The notes under the pieces: model-generated | What the model was told of the DNA's origin: nothing | Databases searched by the model: none | Seen by the model: only the letters and a program-made list of their open reading frames with translations | Shown: one piece after another, positions 41,248 to 50,068 of the stretch | Numbering within the stretch: the stretch's first letter is position 1 | Layout of the letters: each line of letters opens with the position of its first letter | Assembly: GCA_905213905.1 (NCBI GenBank) | Contig: CAJMKD010000001.1 | Span: 196,223-260,222 of the forward strand | Reading direction: 5' to 3' | DNA: 64,000 nucleotides | Origin: an uncultured Sutterella sp. | Lineage (GTDB): Bacteria; Pseudomonadota; Gammaproteobacteria; Burkholderiales; Burkholderiaceae_F | Made by a program: the position numbers and the translations under genes

Positions 41248-41667
41248 ATGGCCGCAAAAAAACTACTTACGGCGGAAGAAATCCTGCAGATGTCCGAAGA
41301 CGATTACATGAACGATCGTCAGCTCGAATTCTTCCGTCATCGTCTGTGCGAAATGGAGGCAGAACTCCGCGCCAATGCCGATCAGACGACAGTTAATCTC
41401 CGTGAGACTACGGTTGCACCTGACCCGGCCGACCGCGCAACAATCGAAGAAGAGCATGCACTCGAGCTGCGTACGCGAGATCGCGAACGCAAGTTGCTCA
41501 AGAAGGTGCAGGCCGCTATCAAGCGCATCGATGATGGTGATTATGGCTACTGCGAAGAGACGGGTGACCCGATTGGTGTGGCTCGACTGATGGCTCGCCC
41601 AACGGCTACGCTATCGCTTGAGGCGCAGCAGCGCCGCGAGCTCAAGCAGAAGATGTACGGCGACTGA
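41248..41667 (+). CDS. dksA: RNA polymerase-binding regulator DksA
   Basis: DksA enters the secondary channel of RNA polymerase and, with ppGpp, tunes rRNA and amino-acid promoters. The 139-aa protein has the coiled-coil tip acids in APDPADRATIEEE and the C-terminal globular part. The zinc finger is degenerate: CEETGDPIGVARLMARPTATLSLEAQQ has only one of four cysteines. This form is known among beta- and alphaproteobacteria and does not need zinc. The ATG at 41248 has AAGGA 8 bp upstream; the ATG at 41239 lies inside that Shine-Dalgarno sequence. A terminator follows. Confidence 0.94.
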   Translation: MAAKKLLTAEEILQMSEDDYMNDRQLEFFRHRLCEMEAELRANADQTTVNLRETTVAPDPADRATIEEEHALELRTRDRERKLLKKVQAAIKRIDDGDYGYCEETGDPIGVARLMARPTATLSLEAQQRRELKQKMYGD

Positions 41668-41696
41668 TTAGGTCCGTAGCATTTTGAAATGGACGG

Positions 41697-41740
41697 AACA
41701 CGGCTTAGGCGTCAAATAAGGCGCAAGGCCGTGTTTTTTT
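41697..41740 (+). terminator. Terminator after dksA
   Basis: AACACGGC (41697-41704) and GCCGTGTT (41728-41735) with the inner TT/AA pairing and one bulge, followed by a T-run to 41740. It lies upstream of the phosphatase gene start. Confidence 0.85.
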
Positions 41741-41766
41741 ATGTTTTGGGTGGATCGGAGAGAAAA

Positions 41767-42552
41767 ATGAATGAGATGATGCCGAAGCACGCTGGCCGGT
41801 TGCGGCGAAAACCAAGAGCAATAGGGTTGCCCAAACTTTGGTTCATTGACCTGGACGATACGCTTTTTGAAGCGTCTGGTGGAATGCTGCATGCGATCCA
41901 TCTGCGAATGAATGACTTTATTTCGAAGCGTCTCGGCATAAGTTGGGAAGCGGCAGGTGCGTTGCGGACTGCTTACTGGTCTCAGTATGGGTCGACGTTT
42001 CTCGGCATGTGGAAAAATCACGGCATCGATCCCAGAGAGTTTCTTCCTGCAACACATGACTTCGACTTCCGTCCGTTTATCCAATATGCAGGCGATCCGA
42101 AATCAGATTTGAGAAGGGTGCCGGGGAAGCGCATAGTGTTCACCAATGGCCCTCGCAACTATGCGGATGCTGTGCTTGCAGCGCTTGGTATGCGCGACTT
42201 TTTCGACGACGTAGTTACGAGTTCCGATATGCGGCTTTTTGGCGTTTGGCGGCCGAAGCCCAGCGCCGACATGTTGTTGGCCGTATGTGCTCGTGAGGGC
42301 GTGCGCCCTTCTCAAGCAGTACTGGTCGATGACAGCCTCATGAATCTTAAGTGCGCAAAACGTATTGGTTTACGTACTGTATGGTGTACGGGGTATCGAA
42401 GCCGGAACGGTAAGCTTTCAAACCGAAAAGCACCGCTTTATGTCGACAGACAAGTCACGCACATCCGAGAGTTGAAGCACTGTTTTCAGCCATTAACAGA
42501 GGAGGGGCTGCAAACTGGACAGTCTCTGCGTTTGCCGAAACGAATGGTTTGA
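41767..42552 (+). CDS. HAD-family pyrimidine 5'-nucleotidase
   Basis: A 261-aa HAD-superfamily phosphatase of the pyrimidine 5'-nucleotidase (SDT1-like) type. Motif I is FIDLDDTLFE with the nucleophile Asp, motif II is FTNGPRNYA, motif III is RPKPSADM and motif IV is VLVDDSLMNL. It should dephosphorylate UMP/CMP or related nucleotides; the substrate is inferred. GGAG lies 6-7 bp before the ATG at 41767. The last 67 bp overlap the 3' end of the convergent ThiF/MoeB gene. A Lys/Arg-rich N-terminus precedes the fold. Confidence 0.85.
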   Translation: MNEMMPKHAGRLRRKPRAIGLPKLWFIDLDDTLFEASGGMLHAIHLRMNDFISKRLGISWEAAGALRTAYWSQYGSTFLGMWKNHGIDPREFLPATHDFDFRPFIQYAGDPKSDLRRVPGKRIVFTNGPRNYADAVLAALGMRDFFDDVVTSSDMRLFGVWRPKPSADMLLAVCAREGVRPSQAVLVDDSLMNLKCAKRIGLRTVWCTGYRSRNGKLSNRKAPLYVDRQVTHIRELKHCFQPLTEEGLQTGQSLRLPKRMV

Positions 42553-43253
42553 AAATCCATCGTTAAAAGATCTACAAGCAACAACCGACCGACAAGCGAA
42601 GAACCGATGCCGGCGGCAATTTTGATTGCTTCACTTGCCTGAAGCAATCCGATCAGGCCGGTAATCGGCGTGAAAACGCCGTATTGTGCTGCTTTTTGAT
42701 CGTTTTCAGAGACGTCATCTTCGAAAAGGCAACGATAACAGGGGGAGTTTGGATCTCGGAAATCAAAGACCGAAAGCTGACCGCTGAAACGTAAAGCTGA
42801 GCCGAAAACCAGGGGCTTGCGTAATTCGGCTGCGCACCGGTTGATGAGTTGGCGTGAGGCAAGGTTGTCCGTGCAATCAAGGACGACATCTGCATTTGCC
42901 ATGACGGCACATAGCTCTGCATGCGTTGACATGCACCGCGCAATGGCCGTAACTCGCACTTCCGGATTAAATCGCGGCAGAGCTCGAGCGGTATTTTCAG
43001 CTTTATTACATCCGACGTCTTCAGCCGAATGCAACAGTTGTCTCGAAAGATTCGATACGCTCACCTCATCGTGATCGGCCACGATGAGGTTTGCGGCGCC
43101 GGATGCGGCAAGATACATAAGGGCAGGCGATCCGATGCCGCCCGCGCCAATCACAAGAAAGCGCGTTTGAGCAATAGCGGCCTGACGTTCTGGCCCCATT
43201 TCTTTCAGGTCGATTTGTCGGCGAAGTCTTTCGCGAAGTGTGCTCGTGAGCAT
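42486..43253 (-). CDS. ThiF/MoeB-family adenylyltransferase
   Basis: A 255-aa E1-like enzyme that adenylates the C-terminal Gly of a sulfur carrier such as MoaD or ThiS. It has the nucleotide-binding VIGAGGIGSPALMYLA, the Arg finger in NLSRQLLH, DCTDNLASRQLIN, and two zinc-binding CxxC pairs (CYRC and CPVC). The crossover loop near GVFTPITGLIG has no Cys, as in several MoeB proteins. It lies after ctpA on the same strand, as often seen in Betaproteobacteria. No moa or thi genes are here, so the partner carrier is unknown. The C-terminus overlaps the phosphatase gene. Confidence 0.88.
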   Translation of the reverse strand: MLTSTLRERLRRQIDLKEMGPERQAAIAQTRFLVIGAGGIGSPALMYLAASGAANLIVADHDEVSVSNLSRQLLHSAEDVGCNKAENTARALPRFNPEVRVTAIARCMSTHAELCAVMANADVVLDCTDNLASRQLINRCAAELRKPLVFGSALRFSGQLSVFDFRDPNSPCYRCLFEDDVSENDQKAAQYGVFTPITGLIGLLQASEAIKIAAGIGSSLVGRLLLVDLLTMDFQTIRFGKRRDCPVCSPSSVNG

Positions 43254-43289
43254 CTTGCCTTCTATCAGGACAACGGGTTAATCGGCTTT

Positions 43290-44789
43290 TTAAGGCTTCT
43301 TAGCCTTCTCTTCGGGGGTCTTCTCCGCCTTTGCTGCTTTCAGCTTTTTTTCCTCTGCTTTCAGTTTCTTTACAACTGAAATAGGCTTTCCGCGATATTT
43401 TGACTCAACCACAGGCTTGCCTTGCAAGTAATTGACAGCCTGCTGAAGCTGCCAATCCTTTTCGTCGCCGAACATGTATTGGTAGTCAGGCGCTTCTGCG
43501 GCATCATTGTCATCGTATGGCAAATCCTCTGCTCGAGCTTTCTTTTGCTTTTCATCGATCTTTTTATCCCCTTCGTTCACGAGGTGATGAGCAAGATCGG
43601 CTTCGCGAATCTGGAAGGACGGATAGTTTCCTTCGGGTGTGTCGTCGACATAGATGTCGGGCTCAATGCCGCGCGCCTGAATAGAACGACCCGAGGGCGT
43701 AAAGTAGCGTGCTGTTGTGAGCTTAACGCCTACGGTTTTATCGCCAAAAGTCATCGGCAAGATGGTTTGGACGGAGCCTTTGCCAAAAGAGCGATCCCCC
43801 ATAAGCGTGGCGCGCTTATGATCTTGGAGCGCGCCGGCGACAATTTCTGAGGCCGAAGCAGACGACGAGTTGATGAGCACCACAATCGGGACGGTTTTTG
43901 CTTTGGCCGTCAGATCCTCGAGCGCACGAACAGCATTGCCTGCGCGATAGTCGGACTCGATGGCCTTAAATACATAATCGGATTGCGGCGCACGGCCTTT
44001 CGTCGAAACAATATCGGTGTTTTTCGGCAGGAAGGCTGCGGAGACGCCGATGGCTGCTTGCAACAGACCGCCTGGATCGTTGCGCAGGTCCAGTACCAAG
44101 CCTTTTAGATTGTCTGATTTTTCAAGTTCGTTGAGCTGTTTGGCGAGATCTTCGGCGGTGCGCTCCTGGAACTGCGTAATACGGATGTAGCCGATCCCAT
44201 CCTTTAACTTCTGCATTTTGATCGACTGCGTTTTGATCATGGCTCGTTCCAGTTCGAAGTGCAGCGGTTTCATTACGCCCTTTCGAGCGACTTCCAGCTT
44301 CACCTTTGTCTTGGGCTCGCCTCGCATGAGCTTTACAGCGTCTTCAAGGGTGAGATCCGCAGCGGCCTCGCCATCAATTTTCGTGATGATGTCGCCCGCC
44401 CGTACGCCTGCACGGGCTGCGGGGGTGTCATCGATCGGAGAAATTACCCGAACGCCAGCAGGATCTTTCGTAACCTCTAGGCCAAGCCCGCCGAATGCGC
44501 CGTGCGTCGATTCATTCATATCCTCAAAGCCCTTTTGATCAAGGAAGCTTGAGTGCGGATCAAGACCGCTAACCATCCCTTCTACGGCCGACTGCAGAAG
44601 CGTTTTGTCAGTGATGGGGTCGACGTAATAGTCCTTGACAGCGTTGAACACGCTGGTGAACTGTCGAATTTCCTGAAGCGGAAGTTCTTCCGAAGCTTGC
44701 TTGGCGGCATACGCCTGCAGCCCGATGCTCGCGAACGCGCCGATGCATACGCCTGCGCCGACGAGCGAAAGCGCTCGAAATGATTTCAT
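43290..44789 (-). CDS. ctpA: S41 C-terminal processing protease
   Basis: A 499-aa periplasmic serine protease. An N-terminal signal or anchor (SLVGAGVCIGAFASIGLQAYA) is followed by a PDZ domain (GLGLEVTKDPAGVRVISP..., about residues 95-175) and the catalytic S41 domain. The catalytic Ser is in SSSASASEIVAGAL and the Lys in DRSFGKGSVQT. The C-terminal 90 residues are Lys/Glu/Ala-rich, ending in TPEEKAKKP. The ATG at 44789 was chosen because it gives the signal sequence. Such proteases trim peptidoglycan hydrolases. It lies 80 bp after envC, which fits a role in wall turnover. Confidence 0.94.
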   Translation of the reverse strand: MKSFRALSLVGAGVCIGAFASIGLQAYAAKQASEELPLQEIRQFTSVFNAVKDYYVDPITDKTLLQSAVEGMVSGLDPHSSFLDQKGFEDMNESTHGAFGGLGLEVTKDPAGVRVISPIDDTPAARAGVRAGDIITKIDGEAAADLTLEDAVKLMRGEPKTKVKLEVARKGVMKPLHFELERAMIKTQSIKMQKLKDGIGYIRITQFQERTAEDLAKQLNELEKSDNLKGLVLDLRNDPGGLLQAAIGVSAAFLPKNTDIVSTKGRAPQSDYVFKAIESDYRAGNAVRALEDLTAKAKTVPIVVLINSSSASASEIVAGALQDHKRATLMGDRSFGKGSVQTILPMTFGDKTVGVKLTTARYFTPSGRSIQARGIEPDIYVDDTPEGNYPSFQIREADLAHHLVNEGDKKIDEKQKKARAEDLPYDDNDAAEAPDYQYMFGDEKDWQLQQAVNYLQGKPVVESKYRGKPISVVKKLKAEEKKLKAAKAEKTPEEKAKKP

Positions 44790-44869
44790 GGTCGTCAGAA
44801 GTGAAAAATGTCGTAATTCGGTCTTGCGTCCGGTATGGAGCCGAACAGCAAACAGGCAAACATTGTCGC

Positions 44870-46135
44870 CTATTTGCGAAGCCACGGTGACGGGTTGACG
44901 GGTTTGCCCTTGTAACGGATCTCGAAATAAAGACCAGGCTCATCATCGCCGCCGGAATTGCCAACGGTGCTGATAGTTTCGCCCTGCTTTACGCGATCGC
45001 CAACATTTTTATAGACGGTTTCATTGTTGGCGTAGACCGACATGTACGTGTTGCCGTGATCGATGATGATGAGGTTGCCGTAGCCGCGAAGCCAGTCCGA
45101 GAAAACGACAGTTCCCGCAGCGCAGGCCGATACTTCAGCGCCTTCCGGCGCGCGAAAAAGAAGCCCCTGCCATTTGGCAGATCCGCTGCGCTTTGTGCCG
45201 AACTGAGCCGCAACTCGACCGGAAACGGGGCGGGTTAGCTTGCCCTTAAGCTTCGCAAAGTTGCCGCCCTTCATAAGCGGTATCGGTTTTTGTGCGGCAC
45301 GCTTGCTGGCCGCTTTCCTTGCGGCTTCCGCTTCCTGACGCTTTTGTGCGGCTTCTTCTGCAGCGCGTTCTGCTGCGAGCTTCTTATCAATAAGGGCCAC
45401 TAGATTGCCGAGGCGTGTCTGATCCTTCTTCAGCTTTTCTATGGCGGCTTGTTGTGAAGCAATCTCTTGGTTGAGTTTTTTTACAGCCTGCTGACGGTCT
45501 CGTTTTTCTTCGAGCAGTACTTTGCGGCTTTTCTCTTCTTCCTGTGCAATCCTGCGCAATTCTGCACGGCGAGCTTGCGTTTCCTTGGCAACGTCGTCGA
45601 TTCGGTTTTGCTCGGCGGCAAGGCTGGAAACAGCGCGCGTCTGTGCATGTGCAAGATATTTAAGCTGAGCAGCCGTACGGCTGCGCTCGTTGGGATTGTC
45701 GCCATCGATGAAGGACTGCCAGCTCTTTTGACGCAAGTTGACATATTGAGCGCGTGCGATCTGTTCAACAAGCGTTTGAGCGCTTGAAAGATTGGAGCCG
45801 ACTGAACGGCTTTCCTCTCGCAGTTTTTCAAGACGGTTTTCAACTGTCTCGCGTTCCTTTTTGAGAGAAGAAAGGCGCCGGTTGGCGCTTGAGATTGCTT
45901 GATCGGCTTTTTTCAGTGCGGCAGAGGCCTCTTCGGTCTGTTGTGTTTGTGCCTGAAGTTTTTTCTGAAGGTCGGAGAGTCGCTTTTCAACATCCGCTCG
46001 CTCGCCTTCAACCTTTGCTTTTTGTTGTGCGGTCTCTTCGGATTTAAGCGCAGATTTCGCGACAGAATCATTTCCTGATGCGGTAAGCCAGGCTATGACC
46101 GCAGCAAGAAGCAGGGAGGAGCAGAATTTCTTCAC
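44870..46135 (-). CDS. envC: Murein hydrolase activator EnvC (M23-like, degenerate)
   Basis: A 421-aa periplasmic protein. A signal peptide (KKFCSSLLLAAVIAWLTA) is followed by a long coiled coil (about residues 30-270, rich in Glu, Lys, Arg and Ala) and a C-terminal LytM domain (from about 305). The LytM metal ligands are lost: GLLFRAPEG and LYFEIRY stand where H and HxH would be. This is the state expected of EnvC, which does not cut wall itself but activates amidases and is controlled by FtsEX. ftsE and ftsX are in this window. The start is uncertain: I take the GTG at 46135, which opens the signal peptide; an ATG at 46195 would add 20 residues. Confidence 0.88.
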   Translation of the reverse strand: MKKFCSSLLLAAVIAWLTASGNDSVAKSALKSEETAQQKAKVEGERADVEKRLSDLQKKLQAQTQQTEEASAALKKADQAISSANRRLSSLKKERETVENRLEKLREESRSVGSNLSSAQTLVEQIARAQYVNLRQKSWQSFIDGDNPNERSRTAAQLKYLAHAQTRAVSSLAAEQNRIDDVAKETQARRAELRRIAQEEEKSRKVLLEEKRDRQQAVKKLNQEIASQQAAIEKLKKDQTRLGNLVALIDKKLAAERAAEEAAQKRQEAEAARKAASKRAAQKPIPLMKGGNFAKLKGKLTRPVSGRVAAQFGTKRSGSAKWQGLLFRAPEGAEVSACAAGTVVFSDWLRGYGNLIIIDHGNTYMSVYANNETVYKNVGDRVKQGETISTVGNSGGDDEPGLYFEIRYKGKPVNPSPWLRK

Positions 46136-46326
46136 GATGGCGCCAAGATGCTCGTACGGCTCTAACCGCGGGCTTACGAGCAAGAAGCCATCCATAGTTA
46201 AAACCGCCGAACTTTTATAATCAAACACTCTTTGGATTTTCGCAGACTTTTGAGGTCGGCAGAAAAATCCGGATTATTGACTTTGTATGACGGCCATTTC
46301 CAAATAAGTCGTCGGATTTTCTCATC

Positions 46327-46728
46327 ATGCAGTTTCTTCTCGACAATATTGTCCTGATTATCATCGCTGTCATTGCTGTCGTTGGTTTGGCAATGCCCTA
46401 CATTTCAGCTCGTCGCTTTGGTCCGCAGGTTGATGCTCAAACGGCAGTGCAGCTCATCAATAAACAAAATGCGCTCGTTATTGACGTGCGCCCGGTTAAA
46501 GACTTCGCAAAGGGACATATCGCGCGCTCGATCAATATGCCTGCCGATGAAATTCAGAGGCGGTTGAACGAGCTTTCGAAGAGTCGACCAATAATTGTTG
46601 TCGATCAGACGGGGGTGCTTTCGAAAGGAGCTGCACGCCTGCTCCGCGGCGTTGGTTTCGAGCAGGTTTTTGTCCTGGAGACAGGCTTGCTTGGCTGGCA
46701 ACGTGACAAAATGCCCCTGACCAAATAG
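46327..46728 (+). CDS. Membrane-anchored rhodanese-like protein without active-site Cys
   Basis: A 133-aa protein with one N-terminal membrane helix (residues 5-24) and a rhodanese domain: LVIDVRPVKDFAKGHIARSINMP and GVGFEQVFVLETGLLGWQRDKMP. In active rhodaneses the loop after the central strand carries Cys in a CRSG-like motif. Here it reads IIVVDQTGVLSKG with no Cys, so sulfur transfer is unlikely. Position before secB is conserved in Betaproteobacteria. It may act as a binding module at the membrane; function is not known. Confidence 0.85.
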   Translation: MQFLLDNIVLIIIAVIAVVGLAMPYISARRFGPQVDAQTAVQLINKQNALVIDVRPVKDFAKGHIARSINMPADEIQRRLNELSKSRPIIVVDQTGVLSKGAARLLRGVGFEQVFVLETGLLGWQRDKMPLTK

Positions 46729-46876
46729 GCTTGAGAGCGTTCTTGAAACCTGAGGAATCGTCCCCATATAAGTAGGAACGGTTCGGCGGTTCCGTATTCA
46801 GGTGATCAAACGCCGGATTATTCTGTTTTTTTGCGGCAGTGCGAGACGCCGCATCAGCAACAACCAAGGTGTAAAA

Positions 46877-47410
46877 ATGGCTGAGAACGAAAATATTCAG
46901 ACGTCTGGTTCCTCCGAACAGCAGCAGGCTCCCGAACAGCAGCAGGAAACGCCTGTCTTTCAGATGCAGCGTTGCTATTTGAAGGATGCTTCGCTCGAAA
47001 TGCCGCATGCGCCGGAAATCCTGATGCAGCCGCAACAGGAAGCACCGCAAGTTGACATTCAGTTCGAAGTGAGTCAGCGTGCGATTCAGCCCGAGCTGAT
47101 TGACGTGACCGTGCGCGGGACCGTTACGGTAAAAGCTGGCGAAAAGGCCATTATTCTTGTCGAGTGCAAGCAATCAGGTATTTTTGCCGTTCGCGGTATT
47201 CCCGCAGAACCGTTGCAGCATGTCACGAATGTGCTGTGCCCGTCGATTGTTTATCCGTACTTGCGCGCCAACATTGCTGATCTGATGACGCGTGCGAATG
47301 TTCCGCCGGTTCATTTGCCGGAAGTCAACTTTGAAATTCTGTATCAGCAGCGGCTCGCTCAGGCTCAGGCCGAAGCGCATCAGCAGGCAGCAGCTAATCA
47401 GCAGAACTGA
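46877..47410 (+). CDS. secB: Protein-export chaperone SecB
   Basis: A 177-aa cytoplasmic tetrameric chaperone that keeps precursors unfolded and hands them to SecA. The N-terminal 27 residues are Gln/Glu-rich and low in complexity. The core has QMQRCYLKDASLEMPHAP, VRGTVTVKAGEKAIILVECKQSGIF, and the conserved VLCPSIVYPYLRANIADLMTRANVPPVHLPEVNF in sections. The tail is Gln/Ala-rich. The ATG at 46877 was chosen over the longer frame because a weak AAGGT lies just upstream and the N-terminus fits. A perfect terminator follows. Confidence 0.95.
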   Translation: MAENENIQTSGSSEQQQAPEQQQETPVFQMQRCYLKDASLEMPHAPEILMQPQQEAPQVDIQFEVSQRAIQPELIDVTVRGTVTVKAGEKAIILVECKQSGIFAVRGIPAEPLQHVTNVLCPSIVYPYLRANIADLMTRANVPPVHLPEVNFEILYQQRLAQAQAEAHQQAAANQQN

Positions 47411-47464
47411 TCTGCTGAACTGTTGCAAATCGCAGAAATTTCGTGATTTGCTTTCAATGCCAAG

Positions 47465-47496
47465 GCGCCGATCAGCTTAATGATCGGCGCTTTTTT
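47465..47496 (+). terminator. Terminator after secB
   Basis: GCGCCGATCA (47465-47474) and TGATCGGCGC (47481-47490), 6-nt loop, then T6. Confidence 0.93.
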
Positions 47497-47525
47497 GCCA
47501 AGCTTTCGCTTGCTCGAGGGTTGTT

Positions 47526-47553
47526 TTGGAAAACGACAGAAATTAGCTAGAAT
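47526..47553 (+). promoter_or_regulatory. Candidate sigma-70 promoter for the NarL-type regulator
   Basis: TTGGAA (47526-47531), 16-bp spacer, TAGAAT (47548-47553). It lies about 90 bp upstream of the response-regulator ATG and just after the secB terminator. Both hexamers are fair matches. The rest of the 229-bp gap (47411-47639) holds nothing else I could identify. Confidence 0.5.
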
Positions 47554-47639
47554 TACTAAATTCGGTGTCACTCAGAGAGAGCGCTTTCCGAAGTGTGAAG
47601 GCGATCTTCTGCACAAAATTGTTCTGAAGGCGCGACAAC

Positions 47640-48299
47640 ATGATTCGAATTCTTCTTATCGACGATCACACTCTATTTCGTAGCGGAGTTAAGGCGCTGT
47701 TGCAGCGTCAACCCGACTTTGAAGTTGTCGGTGAAGCGAGCGACGGTCTTGAGGGCGTGAAGCTCGTTGAACAGGTTGAAGCGGATGTTGTTTTGCTTGA
47801 CGTTGACATGCCGAGCATGAACGGGCATGAGGCCCTTGCTCAGATTCGAGAAACGCATCCTGATCTCGCGGTTTTGATGCTTACGGTTAGCGAGGATTGT
47901 GAAACGTTGAGCGAATGCCTCAAGCTTGGTGCACGAGGCTATCTTCTCAAAAAGATTGATCAGGATTTTCTCTTGCGTGCTATTCGTTCCGCCTATAACG
48001 GTGACAGCGTGATCTCGCCGCAAATGATGACGAAATTCGTCAATCGATTGGCTGATCCTGATGCAGGGAAGAGCCGTCCGGCAGGCGGACAGGATCCATC
48101 AGTGCTTACGCGCCGCGAACGTCAGACGCTTGCTTGGCTTGCCCGAGGCGTTTCCAATAAAGAAATCGCTCGGGCGCTCGATCTTGCTGAGTCGACGGTG
48201 AAGGTGCACGTCCAGAGCATTTTGCGCAAGCTTAATTTGTCTTCCCGCGTGCAGGCTGCGATCTACGCTATCGAGCACAAAATTGACAAAGAGCTCTGA
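47640..48299 (+). CDS. NarL/FixJ-family response regulator
   Basis: A 219-aa two-component regulator. The receiver domain (1-120) has the acidic pair DDH near residue 8, the phosphorylation site in VVLLDVDMPSMNG (Asp about 54), the Thr in MLTVSED and the Lys in LLKKID. The output domain has the LuxR-type helix-turn-helix: LTRRERQTLAWLARGVSNKEIARAL...STVKVHVQSILRKL. It resembles NarL/NarP-like regulators of anaerobic respiration. No histidine kinase is next to it, so it is an orphan here. Its targets are unknown. Confidence 0.9.
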   Translation: MIRILLIDDHTLFRSGVKALLQRQPDFEVVGEASDGLEGVKLVEQVEADVVLLDVDMPSMNGHEALAQIRETHPDLAVLMLTVSEDCETLSECLKLGARGYLLKKIDQDFLLRAIRSAYNGDSVISPQMMTKFVNRLADPDAGKSRPAGGQDPSVLTRRERQTLAWLARGVSNKEIARALDLAESTVKVHVQSILRKLNLSSRVQAAIYAIEHKIDKEL

Positions 48300-48361
48300 C
48301 TGCAGCAGAAACTGTAGGAACCAGGACTTTTACGATAATTCTGAACAACGGGGGCGGGATG

Positions 48362-48832
48362 CTAGATTCCACCCTCGTAGTTATTCTGACGCCAAGCCTC
48401 AAATACCGTTACGGCAACGGTATTGGAAAGATTAAGCGATCGATTGTGCGGGCGCATCGGCAGTCGGATGCGTTGCGCTTCAGGGAAGTATTCGCGTATT
48501 GGATCTGGGAGGCCTCTGCTTTCCGAACCGAAAAAAAACCAATCACCTGGCTGAAACTGTGTGTCGGAAAAGCGAGAGCTCCCTTTTGTCGTCATGGCGA
48601 AAATCCTCTCTGGATTTGGGGCAGCGCATTTGAGAAATGCATCGAATGAATCGTGAACTTTGATGTTGACGTATTCGTGATAATCAAGCCCGGCTCGTTT
48701 CATGTGCTTGTCGTCCAGAGAGAAACCAAGCGGCTTAACGAGATGGAGCTCGCAGCCGGTATTAGCGCAAAGCCGAATTACGTTGCCAGTGTTGGGGGGA
48801 ATTTCGGGCTGAACGAGAACGATGTGAAACAT
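48362..48832 (-). CDS. trmL: tRNA (cytidine34-2'-O)-methyltransferase TrmL
   Basis: A 156-aa SPOUT-class methyltransferase that modifies the wobble ribose of tRNA-Leu. The trefoil-knot motifs are PEIPPNTGNVIRLCANTG at the N-terminus, FFFGSESRGLP in the middle and RSLNLSNTVAVTVFEAWRQ at the C-terminus. It is of standard length. It lies 16 bp after rpoH on the same strand and is convergent with the NarL-type gene. Confidence 0.94.
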   Translation of the reverse strand: MFHIVLVQPEIPPNTGNVIRLCANTGCELHLVKPLGFSLDDKHMKRAGLDYHEYVNIKVHDSFDAFLKCAAPNPERIFAMTTKGSSRFSDTQFQPGDWFFFGSESRGLPDPIREYFPEAQRIRLPMRPHNRSLNLSNTVAVTVFEAWRQNNYEGGI

Positions 48833-48848
48833 GACAAGAAATGTTTAA

Positions 48849-49937
48849 TCAATAGGAATCTTCGTTGACCAGAACCTGCCTAAGTTTGGCAATGGCGCTT
48901 TTTTCAATTTGTCGAACGCGCTCGGCTGATACGCCAAGCTCCTTGGCGAGTGACTGAAGCGTGGCGGCTTTGCCCGTGCCGCCTGCATCCTGATAAAGAT
49001 AACGAGCTTCAATGACGCGGCGGCTTCGATCGTCAAGGGTGCGCAACGCTTTATGAAGCCCTTCTTGTTCGAGGCGAAGGCGGTTTTCCTTTTCAAGCAT
49101 TGCTTCAGGTTCGTCGTCTTCCCTCGTCAGCCAATCAGAAGGGGCATAACTGTTGTCTTCTTCCGTCGCATCCGTCGGACCGTCTAAGCTGGTTTCTTGA
49201 CCGTAGAGGCGCTCTTCCATTTCGAGGACCTCTTTGGGCTTCACGTCGAGCGTAGCAGCGATTTTTTCGGCTTCTTGATTCGTAAGGGCCGACTGAGAAT
49301 CGTTTTTAAGCTGGCGCAGATTAAAGAAAAGCTTTCGTTGATTTTTTGTGGTCGCCAATTTGACAATGCGCCAGTTACGAATGATGTACTCTTGGATTTC
49401 GGAACGTATCCAATGTTGTGCAAAGGTCATGAGGCGTGCGCCTCGATCCGGGTCGTAGTGCCGAATTGCCTTCATGAGGCCAATGTTGCCTTCCTGAATA
49501 AGATCTGCATAGGGTAGGCCATAGCCAAGGAATCCGCGGGCTATCGAGATGACGAGGCGCAAATGACTGAGCACGAGCTTCTGTGCGGCCTCCAGATCAT
49601 TTTTGTCTCGTAAGTCAATGGCGAGTGCGCGTTCTTCTTCTGCAGAAAGCAACGGCGCGCGTTCTGCCGCGCGCATGTAGGCTTCCAGATCCCCGAGTTG
49701 TCCGATGACGGCAGGGACTTTGCGGGTTTCGTAGGGTACCAACGCACCAGCGGATGATTTTGCCGGCACGAGCGCCCGACTCGATAAAGCTGTACTCTTA
49801 TCGGACACTTCTGGAACTGGGGAGGCGTCATTGTCGACGACTTCGATCGCATCCTCGACCGAAGTTTCGGCCGACACAGCGCGGCGGTGTATGCGGCCGG
49901 CATCGGTCGAGTTCGGAAGATGCTGCGTTTGCGTCAT
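48849..49937 (-). CDS. rpoH: Heat-shock sigma factor RpoH
   Basis: Sigma-32, which directs RNA polymerase to heat-shock promoters. The 362-aa protein has region 2 (LVLSHLRLVISIARGFLGYGLPYADLIQEGNIGLMKA, in parts; then TFAQHWIRSEIQEYIIRNWR), the RpoH box QRKLFFNLR and region 4 (SLAKELGVSAERVRQIEKSAIAKLR). It is about 75 residues longer than E. coli RpoH, because of an N-terminal low-complexity extension up to APVPYETRKV-like sequence. It follows ftsX by 131 bp. The leader may fold and act as an RNA thermometer, but I could not show this. Confidence 0.95.
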   Translation of the reverse strand: MTQTQHLPNSTDAGRIHRRAVSAETSVEDAIEVVDNDASPVPEVSDKSTALSSRALVPAKSSAGALVPYETRKVPAVIGQLGDLEAYMRAAERAPLLSAEEERALAIDLRDKNDLEAAQKLVLSHLRLVISIARGFLGYGLPYADLIQEGNIGLMKAIRHYDPDRGARLMTFAQHWIRSEIQEYIIRNWRIVKLATTKNQRKLFFNLRQLKNDSQSALTNQEAEKIAATLDVKPKEVLEMEERLYGQETSLDGPTDATEEDNSYAPSDWLTREDDEPEAMLEKENRLRLEQEGLHKALRTLDDRSRRVIEARYLYQDAGGTGKAATLQSLAKELGVSAERVRQIEKSAIAKLRQVLVNEDSY

Positions 49938-50068
49938 GGATATGTATGCCGGAAAGATACGGAAACGGCCTTAAAGATAACACGCTCGAGACCGTGTGCA
50001 TTGAGTGTCACGGCTTTTCCGTTGAAACGAAAGGAAAAACGTCGGCTTCGAGCGGCTAACTTGGTGAG

